Assembly: GCA_019426215.1 (NCBI GenBank)
Contig: CM033397.1
Span: forward strand, 24,988,480 to 25,052,479
Reading direction: 5' to 3'
From: Buddleja alternifolia
Lineage: Eukaryota > Streptophyta > Magnoliopsida > Lamiales > Scrophulariaceae
Length of the DNA: 64,000 bases
Position numbers and translations under genes: made by a program
The notes under the pieces: generated by a model
Database searches by the model: none
What the model was told of the DNA's origin: nothing
What the model saw: the letters and a program-made list of their open reading frames with translations, nothing else
Shown: piece after piece, positions 1-10,691 of the stretch
Layout: each line of letters starts with the position of its first letter
Numbering within the stretch: the stretch's first letter is position 1

Positions 1-1591
1 GGCCATCAAAGTAAATTAATTTAAGAGGTTTAGAGCTATGAAGACAATATTCTGTAAATGGTAGTTTATGACTTTTATTTGAACCACAAGAGTTACAGTG
101 GAACTTCGAATTCGACAGTGAAAGAAATTTCAAATTACTAGAACGATAGATAGAGTAGATGATTGGAATTGTCGGATCACCTAAAGTTGGTGCCATTCCA
201 CAAGTTGAGACTTTGTAGTGTGGTTGACTCGATGATTGATTGAGCTAGGAATGCAATAGACATCATTAATGTTCTCCCCGCCAAGCATTGGCACTCCCGT
301 GTGAAGATCCTTCACAACGAAGTGCAAGGGAAAAAATTCAAATGAGACATTATTTGATTGACAAAACTTGGAAACAGAAATTAAATTATTTTTTATAGAG
401 GGTGCACACAGTATATTATCTAAGACAAAAGAAATATTTTTATGAATAAGTGTAGAATTGCCAATATGCGATATCTGTAAACCTGTACCATCACTGATAT
501 TGATTTTATCGGGACCACCATAGTCCGAGAATTATTTTAGATTGTTAACATATCCTGTAATGTGATGCGAGGCCCCCAAATCAAATAACCATCGTTGAGA
601 ATTAGGTTGGTTAAGATATGTCATACTGACCACAGGCTGGGATGGAACATGTTGGGAGAAATTGGGCTACGCGTTGTTATTTTAGAGGAATTGTGCCAAT
701 TTGCGATCATTTGTAGAATGCCCTGGTATGTCACAAAAGTTACAATAAGAGGCACTTGAATTGTGGGATCGATTTGTGTTTTGCCAAGAGGAGTTCCAGT
801 TGGAACGATTGTTGGAAGAGGCTTGATATTGGTTTTGGGTGTTCCAAGAGGACTGATTGTTGCTTTGGTTTAAACGATTGTTCCATGAACGATTTTGGGT
901 AGGTTGAAAAGTTGCAGAATTTGAAATGGGAAGTGTGAGAGATGGATTAGTAGTTTCGAATCTTTTGAGACAACGCTCAACGTCTTCTAATTTATCAAAC
1001 AACTCATCAAAAGTAATGGGGTGTCACAAACACGAACATCGGCTGCTACATGGTTAAATTCATCCACAACCCTTTTAAAAACATGCAAGATTAAGTCATC
1101 CTCGGCAACGGGAGCATCAGCAATAGCAATGGCATCGGTAGTGGCTTGAACATCTTGCATGTATTCTGCAATACATCGAGTGCCACATAGATTTTCATGA
1201 AGTTTTTCCTTAAGAGACATGATGCGGGAGTGGGATTTATTTGCGAAAAGAATAGAGAGATGATTCCAGGATTCATTGGAAGAAAAGACGGTGGAAATTT
1301 GGGATTGGATTTCTGATACACAACTATCTAAAATTGCATTTAGGATGAGTTAATCTTGTTTGTACTTGAGGAAAAATTCTGGGTTTGCATTTGTTTTGGT
1401 GTTGTCTTTTGGGTCTGGAATTTCTTGTATAGGTTGAGGACGAGTGCCATCAATATGGCCTAGCAGATTGTGGCCAATAAGAGCACAGTGAAACCGGGTT
1501 CCCCATACAAAAAAATTGAATTGAGTAAGTTTGGTGGGACGATATGAAGGGGCATTGAAGAAAAAATCTGGTTGTTTGCGGAAGAGGCCAT
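1..1591 (-). pseudogene. Broken copia gag-protease
   Basis: The minus-strand gag opens with MASSANNQ at 1591 and loses frame near 1540. The UBN2-type gag core resumes around 1320-1000 in other frames (segment with EYMQDVQ...IADAPVAEDDLI). A Ser/Asn/Gln-rich linker leads to a zinc knuckle of CX2CX4HX4C form whose last cysteine is arginine (CNFCDIPGHSTNDR). Near 560-600 the protease motif reads WLFDLGASHH, where the family has DSGAS. At least one frameshift, several stops and two altered key residues show decay. Confidence 0.8.
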
Positions 1592-1646
1592 GGATCGATT
1601 GAGAGAAGCTTTTAAGTAGTTGGCTATGATACTATAAAGAGATTGA

Positions 1647-1796
1647 TGTGTATTTTGAGAATAGATGAATAATTCTATGAAACTTCTGGAGGTTAAATAC
1701 ACCACATGGTTATAGGAGGATTTACAAGACAATGTCTAAATGATTTACAAAGATACAGAGGATAATAAAAAGATAATCCATATATTGTAATTAACA
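1647..1796 (-). repeat. Short 5' LTR of the copia remnant
   Basis: About 150 bp, reading TGTTAATTAC ... AATACACA on the minus strand, so it has TG..CA ends. It is followed after about 12 nt by a PBS-like sequence matching the initiator tRNA-Met type with changes. The inner boundary is approximate because that gap is longer than usual. The partner LTR lies outside the window, so the TSD cannot be tested; the outer 5 bp is GATTT (1797-1801). Confidence 0.55.
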
Positions 1797-1909
1797 GATT
1801 TGACTTGATCTTTCGCTTGATATCCGGATATATGCTTAACAATGAGCAATACAACAAGATTGGTAAGTTTCACGATAAACACCATATGAATGTTTTCGCT
1901 AATTCCATG

Positions 1910-2620
1910 CAATGTTTAAAAAACTAGCCCGACTATTGAACTAAAAAATCTACCGGTTCAATGTTCATTGGTCGGACCGTGGTTCAATCGTGGTTGAACT
2001 GGTGATGTCATGATTATGATATAAAAAATTATTAATATATTAAAATTAGATAAAATAACAATAGAATACATAAATATGCAACAAAAATAAAAAGAAAAAA
2101 ACATCAATCCTCAGAGCACACATTCATATCATTCACAAATATACCCAAACTTAACATGTTTTCATGGTATCAAAGCATCAAACCGATAGTCTACCAAAAC
2201 ACCCACACCTATTTACTCACAAAAATCTCATTTTAACACCAAAAAGAAGGGAGAAAAAGGGGGACCGGAGACCCACATTCAGAAAGAGGGAGAAAATGAG
2301 AGGGGTTGTTGCTCGCGTTTCAGAAACTGAGAAAAGGAAGAAACTGCTCGCGATGTATTTAATAGACAATAAAGAACTCACCCAAAGCAGAAACTGGGTT
2401 GTGTTTGGTAGAAATTTTAGGAATTTTAGCATGTATTTATACTTACAAAAAGAAAACCCCGGTTTTAGCAAACCCATACTGATTCAAACAGTTTAGTGGT
2501 CCGACCGCGGGTCGGTCAATTTTGGCTGTGTTTTAGACACTACTGGTTTTAAGATTCAAAGAGGCCCGGTATATGGCCCAGCCGACGGTCCTACTGGCCA
2601 AGCCGATTTTTAAAACCTTG
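1910..2620. mobile_element. Non-autonomous TIR element, hAT-like
   Basis: The ends are imperfect inverted repeats: left CAATGTTTAAAAAACTAG, right (reverse complement) CAAGGTTTTAAAAATCGG. Both sub-terminal regions are rich in CCGG/GACCG words. The flanks share TTCCATG (1903-1909 and 2622-2628), or 8 bp with one mismatch, which suits the 8-bp TSD of hAT elements. There is no transposase. The internal 110-aa ORF (2164-2496) has no recognisable domain and is not called as a gene. Confidence 0.65.
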
Positions 2621-2689
2621 GTTCCATGTCTTCCCTAATCCTTGTTTAGGGATTGTGCTATTCTTTTAATTCCTTATTTTCGCTGCGAG

Positions 2690-3034
2690 TACAATCTCAA
2701 GGATTAAATCACAGTAAAGACTGGGCGTGCACATGGACGCTCATATAGGGCTTTTTGAGGCTCGTTGTGTTTAAGTGATATAAGTATCACTTTAAAACAA
2801 AAAACCTAGATACTCTACAATTTTATCTCAGTAGCTTCCATAGCAGAAAAACACTTCACCCTCTCTCTCGCTAACCTTGTTCAAGGGGAAGAAGAGAAGT
2901 TTTCCAATTGATTTCTGGCGTGGTGATTTAGAGGTAATGAGAGATTTGATGGTCAGATTGGAAAAATCAAAGAAGCTTGTGAGATGAAGAAACAAAGATT
3001 TTTCTACAACCACTTTGCTACAAGGGGTGAAATA
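2690..3034 (+). repeat. Left part of an older copia-type LTR, split by a solo LTR
   Basis: The sequence TGTTTAAGTGATATAAGTATCACTTT matches, in the opposite orientation, a word in the solo LTR at 3340-3370. The segment up to the ATTCT duplication reads on, after the solo LTR, into 4672-4761, which ends in GTGCCCCAACA. Together they look like the U3-R-U5 of a related LTR in plus orientation. The left boundary is not clear. Confidence 0.4.
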
Positions 3035-3039
3035 ATTCT

Positions 3040-4666
3040 TGTTTGGAGTCATATCGAAAATGCAGCGGAATAAAATGATACATGACATTGATTTCCACCA
3101 TGATCAATCGCGGTTTATACGTATGCAAAAAGATCGATACAGATACTTTACCCGTTGAAGCGAAATGGTTAGAGATTGCTATCACTATTTCATTTTTGTT
3201 CTCTAACACCCCCTCTAAATAGACATGCCGGAAATCTTCCTCTTCTCCTTGGTCAATGACTAGAGAAAATGGAGAGGCGAGTGTTTTTCTTTTTGGCACT
3301 TGAGTATAGAGAATTAATTATTGTTAACTATGTTTTAGTCAAAGTGATTTATATATCACTTAAACAAAAACAAGGCCTTATGGGCTTCCTAGATGCCCAA
3401 CTCGGCCATAGTGCATCCGGCCCCCACGCACCTCTTTCGAGGTGCATCCACTTTAGTTCTAGATTCATTTTATTTTTTTAATAAATAAATAAATAATTAG
3501 ATAAATTAATTAATTTATTTTTTTAAGAAAATAAATAATTAATTAATCTTACAAATGATTTAATTAAATCTTCTGATGATTAACTAATCTAATTATATTT
3601 CTCATTATTTATCTGATAAATAATTTAGATATCAAATACCTAAAGTGCTTTTTTAGATTAACTTCTTCACTTCCATTGACTTTCCTTTTTCAAGCTCGAG
3701 TCTTTAGGTTCGTCTTATTTGGCAATTGGGAGGAAACCAAAGGATATGGGTAACACCTGGCCAATCATGTAGCCCACATAGTAGCCCAAATAAGAACGAA
3801 TGATTGGATCATTCTTAAATTTTTCTCATAGTGAATACTGTATGAGTATAAATCATTTGTTCTTTTATCCCAGTTAAGTAAGAGTCATAGTTCACGTCAA
3901 ACTCATAAACTTGACCATATGCTTGGATTATAATAAGTCAAGATCACTAAGATTCCTCTTGTGTCTAACATAAGCAACTCAAATGCTTTGGCCAAAGACT
4001 TCAGATCTTACTTACTTATAAGCTCATAGGATAACCACCTGTTCACTACGAGAGAATGAATCTCTCTTGGATATTAGCATTACTTAAGACACTTGGCCAC
4101 TAAGGTCGTACTTCGATTTGGCCCTATCAAGAAGTGATTGGTCCTAACTACTCTAATGACAAACCTGATGTTACAAGCATATCTTTAACGTGATTTCTCA
4201 GGCTGAAGGTTTATGCATATCTATCACAACTAATTAATTCAGTCATTGATTGTCAATGAGTTAAACTCATGTGACAGAATTTGATGCAAGTCGTGTTTGA
4301 GTCCACTAACCCATCACTGCATCCATAACATAAGCTTCCACTATCTCATAGTGTTCGACTGACACTTTCCATATCAAAGCTTACATTATATAAATCTTGA
4401 TGAATGTCCAATTGAGATTCTATGACTAGCGAACATATTTAGTGCAAAAGTATTAAACTCTTCTAGTGCCAACTTCTTTATCTCATAAGGAATAGAAAGT
4501 TCACTCTTGTGCACATGGACTAATTGTTGAATACTACTTACGAATGCTATAAGAATTATACATGTCAACGATAAAGTCTTTTATTAAGAAGAAAGAGTTT
4601 ACAATTACAAAATCAAGGCTCTACTATATTCTATCTTCTACGGAATTCAAGGGCATTTACTTAATA
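3040..4666 (-). mobile_element. Solo LTR, copia-type (family A/B)
   Basis: About 1.63 kb bounded by a 5-bp TSD, ATTCT (3035-3039 and 4667-4671). It shares long blocks with the solo LTR at 17576-20034: the GAGGAAACCAAAGGA...GTAACACCT block near 3731-3760 and 19087-19120, and a tail rich in TTAATTAATTA. The minus-strand 5' end reads TATTAAGTAAATGCCC, against TGTTAGAATTATGCCC in the other copies, so the terminal G has mutated. No coding sequence lies inside. Confidence 0.7.
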
Positions 4667-4671
4667 ATTCT

Positions 4672-4761
4672 ATCTAACCGATAAATAGAATATGCCAACC
4701 AAGTTGACCACTTGGGATTTAATTTTTTGCTGCGTTTATCTTCATATATTGTGCCCCAACA
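4672..4761 (+). repeat. Right part of the older LTR interrupted at 3040-4666
   Basis: Continues the 2690-3034 fragment after the TSD and contains TTTGCTGCGTTTAT, also found just inside the matching end of the 17576-20034 solo LTR. It ends in CCCCAACA as an LTR would. Too short to type further. Confidence 0.4.
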
Positions 4762-6378
4762 ACTCTTTGGAGAGAAAATAAATATTGAAAGTAAGAACGA
4801 ATTGAAGAGGATGTAGATAATGCCTTTTTCACCTTGAGATATGTAGTGTACTTATAGAAAGATCAATGGGCTCGTGGACCATCTAAATGCTTTTGTTTTC
4901 ATGGAGTATGTCTGAATGTAGACCTTTTGAGAGCATTTGAGTAATATTAGTTTTTCACATATGTTATGACATCTAATAATTGAATAATTAATGTCGAGAA
5001 AGGACTATGTTGTAGTAATAATTCTTTGGGATACATCATATGTCCTCACTCCCATGGGCGTGCTTCTCCAAAAATATTGTCGGGAGTAGTTGGAAGTACC
5101 TTCGTAGTAGACAGGATTTGTCATCTTTTAAAGCTTTCTTTTGGAATCGGATGTATGTGACAGAGTGAGCGTCTTTTCTGATATATCATTTTTGATGTTT
5201 GGAGTTGGCTTGAATTTTGATTAAGGCTACCTACATACCTCGTCAAAGGATCAAAGTACAAATTCCTTCTTTAGGTTGATAGTTCTGTTTTTAGGGTTTT
5301 CTTGAAGGAGGAGAATTCTTTTTTCCTAAACTTTGTTTCTTTCGGACACTCCTCCCTATCAATGGACTCCTTTTGATTTTGTGTGTGTGTGTCTGGAAGT
5401 TGTCTTCGTTCAGACTGTTGTTTATTTGGATTGTTTGCTTGGAACTTTTATAAAATCAAGATGTCTGCACGGTAATGTTCATGTTCTTCTTTCTTTTGCA
5501 TGTCATGTCATGTCATGTCTTCACGTGTAATCTCATGGTTCTTCTCATAGAGTTTAAGAGAAATTAAATTTAGAATTTTGTAGTGAGTGGGGAAGATCAT
5601 CGACCCTGGTTTCGGAAGAAAAATATCTCAAATCGGGATAAACGTCACAATGGCTCGGTGATTGAACAATGACAAACCTGGGGGAATCATCTGTTGGTTG
5701 AAATTGTGGGTGGCTTTTCTTATTTTTGGAGTAATTTTGAATTAATTTTTATTTTATTGTTAAATAAAATAAAATTAGCAAGCCGACACGAGTCAGCTAC
5801 CAGTGCTTGGGCTACCCCTGCGGGCACTATCCTCAGCGGTAGCATCGATTTTCCCCCAAATGAATGGATTATGAACTTTAAAATTCTAGCTACGCCTGCA
5901 CATTCTATGTGTGTGCAAAAAGAAATCAGTTTATAATAAATATTCTCAATTGTTATAAAATAAAATAAGTCAGATATTTAATTTTTAAAATAAGCATGAA
6001 TAAAATATGAAAGGCAACTTGTGAGATAAATGAGAATGTTTCAAATAATAAGAAAGAGAAAGTAAAAGTTAGAAAGATATATGAGAGAAAATATATTAAA
6101 ACAAATACTTGAGCCACTTGTCAAAATTTTAAAATAGAAATAATTTCACCAAATTTGACAGCCCAAGATAATTACTATATATCTCTTTTACTTATATAAT
6201 AATATAATATAGATACAATCGAAGTACAAACTACTAAAATGATGGGTGGAGGTTTATCCGATCATCCCTAGATATAGAATAACATCTATACTTTATATAA
6301 AGTGAAAAGACTCTAGAGTTGCAATTTCTTTTATGGCATCTTGCACCCCTCTAAAGCTTAGGTAGGTGTCAAAACGTA
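4762..6378. other. Intergenic, no gene recognised
   Basis: AT-rich sequence without a coherent coding frame. The words GGCTACCTACATACCTC near 5224 resemble phrases common in plant LTR debris, and CATGTCATGTCATGTCATGTC (5500-5520) is a small tandem repeat. A GC-richer patch at 5780-5860 has no identity I recognise. ORFs of 65-80 aa here have no domain. Confidence 0.5.
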
Positions 6379-6770
6379 GGCTACGTTTGTTTCTATTTTG
6401 GATGGTTTTTTTGATGAAAATTTTGGTGAAAAAGTTTATTGGGAGTTGTGTACTTTGGTGAAAAATTGTTTGGTTTTGTGTTTAATTTTATTTTTAAAAG
6501 AGACAAAAGTTACTACAACAGTCAAATCACGTAAGTTTTTATCTGAAAAGTAATATTTATAATTAGTTAATGATTGAAAAATATAATATAAAATTTATAT
6601 AATACAAAAAAGTAAGTCAAAAGTAGAAAAGGATGTAAGGTGGTGTAGACAATGTAGCTGTCACAAATGTTTGACCAAAAAATACTTGTTTGGTGAAAAA
6701 TGGATAAGTCAAACGAGTTTTGACCAAAATTTTGGCAAAAATATAAGTTCAAATAGAAACAAACGTAGCC
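6379..6770. mobile_element. MITE with 20-bp terminal inverted repeats
   Basis: The left end GGCTACGTTTGTTTCTATTT is the near-exact reverse complement of the right end. Three bases, GTA, flank both sides (6376-6378 and 6771-6773). The interior has mirrored TTTTGGTGAAAAA / TTTTTGGCAAAA words, so the whole 392 bp can fold back. The end sequence resembles Tourist-type MITEs, but those duplicate TWA, so the family is tentative. It lies about 540 bp upstream of the BSD gene start codon. Confidence 0.7.
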
Positions 6771-6773
6771 GTA

Positions 6774-7305
6774 GTTTCTCCATCTCTGTTCTTGACGCTG
6801 TTACTTTTTTTTCCCTCTTTCTTCTTTGTTCCTCATTCATTTTTTCTCCTTATTTTTCTCCATTTATTTTCTTTTTTCTATTGCATAACTATTTATAATA
6901 ATTGACTTAAAAATGAAAGGAAATTTTATGCTTATAATTTCAGCAACACATATGATATTTAAAAAAATTCATATTACAAAAAAAATAAAATTAATTAATT
7001 ATCCTAAATTATAATTTTAAAAAATGAAGTACACACATCGAAGTGTGACATTTCGACTAGCTAGTTAGGTATTATCCCCAATATTCCAATTAATTTTCAT
7101 ATTTGACTCGAGTATTCTTAACCAACAAATTTAAAATTCAAATAGGGATTTAAAAATGAGAAGATAGTCCAGGTCAGCACCAAGAAAGAGGGCAAAGGCA
7201 AAATAATTCGTGAAAACATCATCATTGTGCACCTGCTGCAAAACTTTTTTCAAAATTCCAGGTCGATCCTATCTATCATTTCCGTAAAAACGACGACGTA
7301 GGGAC
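6774..7305. other. Upstream region of the BSD gene
   Basis: Contains a pyrimidine-rich stretch (6787-6880) and AT-rich DNA. I see no convincing TATA box at a fixed distance from the 7306 start codon. Promoter and 5' UTR presumably lie here (inference from position). Confidence 0.35.
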
Positions 7306-10300
7306 ATGTCTTGGCTGGCTCGTTCCATCGCCAACACCCTCCACCTCGACGACGAAGAAGAAGAAGAGGCGGACGAGGAGGCTCCGGACGACGCCGTGCC
7401 ACGATCCACCCACAACGACGCCGTGTCGCCCGAAGATCTGCCTCTAGACACCACGCTCGATCATCGATTATCAGATAGTAATGGCGGCGCTGAAGATCTT
7501 GAGAGTGATAATAATAATCAAGGGCGTGGAGTGAAAGAAGATTTATCGGAAATTAGAGACAGTTTCACGCGTCAATTGTGGGGCGTCGCTTCGTTTCTCG
7601 CTCCGCCTCCGCCGCCACCTCCGCCGCCGCTGCATCAGAGATCGGATTCCTTACACTTGGAATCGAAATCAGATGGGGCCGAGTCGAGTAATGAGGACGA
7701 GGACGAGGACGAGGAATTGATGGAGTATGACGCGAGAGAATCTGGTGAATTAGTGCAGCCGGAGGATTATTACACAAGTATAGTAGAGGACGCAATTGGA
7801 ATTACTGAGGAAGTGTTGGCCTTTGCAAGAAATATTGCGCATCATCCAGAGACCTGGTTGGATTTCACGTTAACAGAGGATGAGGAATTTGATGGTGAGG
7901 AAATCTTATATTCTTTTTAGCTTGATTATATGAATTAATTGTCTGGGATATAGTTTAGAGTTTTTTTTCCCCCTTTTTAATTATTGTTGGTTAAGAATTA
8001 ATATGGTTTTATCATAAGCTGATAGGATGTACAAGTTGAGCAATTTATTTATGCTGTGTTATATTTATTAAAAAGGTAGGAGGCACAAGGCAATGTTAAT
8101 ATCCGCTCTTAAATTCATATACATTCAGTGAATTTACTTGTAGGAATGTATGTGAAGCAACATAATAGTAGTAAAACAGAAATTTTAGAATCCTAACATG
8201 TCAGAACAAGTGTAAGGTAAATTGATTAATTCTTAGTATTAGAATTAGATGATAACTTGTTTTCCTCCAGGAAGAGGAGGGGGCACTCTCAAGGATATGT
8301 TTGGATCTCAAATTTTGGTGAGGAAAATGAAAAGGAAAATGTTTAAGTGAGGAAAACATGTTCCTCTGTGTTTTCCTCACTGAAATCCAAGGACAAAGTT
8401 TTAAAGAGACCAGCCCTTAAGCTGAGATTGTTTTCCAGAAGTGTGCCTCTATTTTTATGTTGGGGACTTAAGCCTTTGTCATCTGAGAAGGTTGACATAA
8501 AGCTTTAGAAGTTTATCTTTGTGGATAACCCTTTATATGGAAGACGAGGGTGTGTGTAACAAACTCCAAATAGGTATCAGATAAGATTTGTTAAGTTGAT
8601 TTGAGTATTTCTTGTGCTTTCAATCTTTAATTATTTAGTATGTGCAACTTAAGTGGGAGGATTGCTCATGGGATGTCGTGATTCGGAATGTTATATGCAC
8701 TGGATTTTGGAATGTAAAGTTTAGCGTTCATTTCTCACAAAATCTTGTTTTTTATAGCCTTGCTGAGTGAGTAAATTAGGGCCTCTACCTGAATACACTT
8801 AAAGTCAGTCTGTTCATTGCTTCGACATTCCTTTGTATGCAGATAGTTGAATTCTTGAGAAATGAAATGGGGGTGCACCGGGTGCACACATTTATATTAC
8901 TCCGTGCTAATAATTTACTCATATAAGCGATAAGGACTTCGAGGAGATAGGCTTTGAAATGATGGCCCATTATACTTCAATACAGTAGGTTCTTAAATGT
9001 ATTTGTGTGGTGGGTCCCCAGTCCATAACATGATAAACCCCTAAGATGCCACCTTTGTCTCAGAGTTTAATGTTTAGTGCTAGTAACCTACACTAACTAT
9101 TCAATCTGTATCGTTCCAACTGCTGTCTTTTAGCTGCTACATTAATTATATAATCTGTTTTTTTGTAATCACTTTAATTATAGAATATGCTGACAACATT
9201 TGTTAGCCTCAGTGGTTGAATACTGTTCCCCTAGTGTGCTATTTGGGTGTTCATAATATTGTAAACCAGCTCATATACTAGTTAGTTGTGGTATTATGTC
9301 ATAAAGCCATTATCAATATATCTCTATTCTAATGGCTTTTTCAGTCTAATTATCATCCGTTCTTTTTCTTATCCAGATTTTGATATATCCGACGCCCAAT
9401 ACAAGCATGCATTGGCTGTTGAACATCTAGCGCCAAGATTAGCTGCTCTTAGAATTGAACTTTGCCCAGCTCATATGACTGAGGGTTACTTTTGGATGGT
9501 CTATTTTGTTCTTCTGCACCCAAGATTAAATAAACATGACGCTGACCAGTTGTCCTCACCGCAGGTTAGTATTAGTCAATAAATGTGTTTTGCATTTGAC
9601 TTTTAACATTTTGTGCAGTAATTTTTAGCATCATAAATCATTTACTATAGCAGCTGATTTCTCTTTCTGTTTGTTTCTACGAAATAAGTTACTTGACCAG
9701 ATTTTCAAAAGTCAACATTCACCAAACAATCAAGTTGCTAGGTTCTAATGGCTTTGTAAATTATACTCAGTTTCACATCATTTCTGGTTGTCATGGTAAT
9801 TGGTTTTCGATGTGTTTATGAAAGTGATTTGGAAGTGTAACTTGAAATGGGGATATAGCATTTGGTTCTTCAGTTTATGCTCTTGTTATAATAAGTTTCA
9901 CGATTTCTGCTTACTGGTCCTGACAAGGAGCAACTTTTCCTTATCTAAATCTTTTTCTTTCGTTCTTATCTTCCTTCTGTTTAATGTCAATTGTAGAATA
10001 GTGTAAGTGGTTTTTGGTGGTGAAGATGAGTTTATGAGCTCTGCTGAGTTGCAAAGCATGATGAGTTGTCATATATTGGAAAGTACTATTGCATTTCTTT
10101 ACCAAGTGTCTTGTATGAAACTTGATACCTTTTCTGCTATTCGTAGTGCTTATCTATGTCATTAACTTGCAGATTGTGGAAGCAAGGACTATGTGGATGC
10201 AAGAGCTACAAAAGCGAACCAAGGAGGAATCATACTGGCACAATAAAGATAGTTCAGATTCACCACTTGGGAATTTTACCATACACCCGTATGAAGATGA

Positions 10301-10691
10301 TCATATTGGGAATGTATCACATCGAATATCCCCGTTCGAATCTACGATGCACCACACGGATGCTGACCATGTGATCGAGAAGCACGTATCTAATGAAATC
10401 GAGTTCATTGATAAATCTGTCATCAAAGAAGATCCAGCACCCAATCACCAGGAGAAGGTGGTTGTGAGTTCGTTCATAGGGATACCAAAGCAGGACATTG
10501 ATGATGATGATGAAGATGATGATGACTGGGTAAAGGACGACTCAGATTTAATTGGGTATTGTAGTACCTCCATTTTTGGAAATGAAGAAGATATATCATT
10601 CAGTGATCTAGAGGACGATATAGATTGCTCTATACCGGTTAAATCAAAAATAGTCTTCACTGAATGGAATACAACAAACAGAACTTCATGA
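7306..10691 (+). CDS. BSD domain-containing protein, three exons
   Basis: Coding exons are 7306-7894, 9377-9564 and 10173-10691 (431 aa). All splice sites are GT..AG (GATG/gtgagg, cag/ATTTTG, GCAG/gttagt, gcag/ATTGTG) and phases agree (1, then 0). Residues 1-10 (MSWLARSIAN) and an acidic run at 16-30 start the protein. A nine-proline run lies at about 100-108 and acidic clusters at about 130-139. The BSD domain is mostly in exon 2, with the diagnostic GYFWMVYFVLLHPRL. Exon 3 opens IVEARTMWMQELQKRT, as in plant homologues, and has a long Asp run. BSD domains occur in transcription/DNA-repair (TFIIH p62-type) and synapse-associated proteins; the plant family's role is poorly defined. No breaks seen. 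Confidence 0.88.
7895..9376 (+). other. Intron 1 of the BSD gene
   Basis: A 1,482-bp GT..AG intron that is T/A-rich and ends in a pyrimidine tract (TCTTTTTCTTATCCAG). It includes a perfect 12-bp inverted repeat (GTGAGGAAAACA, 8347-8358; TGTTTTCCTCAC, 8369-8380) and the palindrome GTGCACCGGGTGCAC (8872-8886). No ORF with a known domain is inside. Confidence 0.8.
9565..10172 (+). other. Intron 2 of the BSD gene
   Basis: A 608-bp GT..AG intron between phase-0 exons, from gttagt to cttgcag. AT-rich, with no recognisable insert. ORFs inside it are read-through of non-coding DNA. Confidence 0.8.

Larger units (their letters stand above)
1..1796 (-). mobile_element. Ty1/copia retrotransposon remnant, 5' part, cut by window start
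   Basis: On the minus strand the order is a short LTR (1647-1796), a degenerate primer-binding site (minus TAGTATCATAGCC, 1622-1634), gag from an ATG at 1591, a zinc-knuckle region near 700-740, and an aspartic-protease region near 560-600. It continues off the left edge, so the rest of pol and the 3' LTR are not seen. The short LTR and tRNA-Met-like PBS fit small copia lineages, but the lineage is not certain. Frames break several times, so the copy is dead. Confidence 0.85.

Noticed and set aside
2164..2496. 110-aa plus-strand ORF
   Set aside because: Lies wholly inside the hAT-like TIR element, has no domain, and an antisense ORF of similar size overlaps it.
3018..3299. Minus-strand ORFs around the solo LTR left end
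   Set aside because: They cross the LTR boundary at 3040, so they cannot predate the insertion, and they have no domain.
6671..6898. 75-aa ORF
   Set aside because: Starts within the MITE right arm and runs into a T-rich stretch, giving only Phe/Leu/Ser low complexity.
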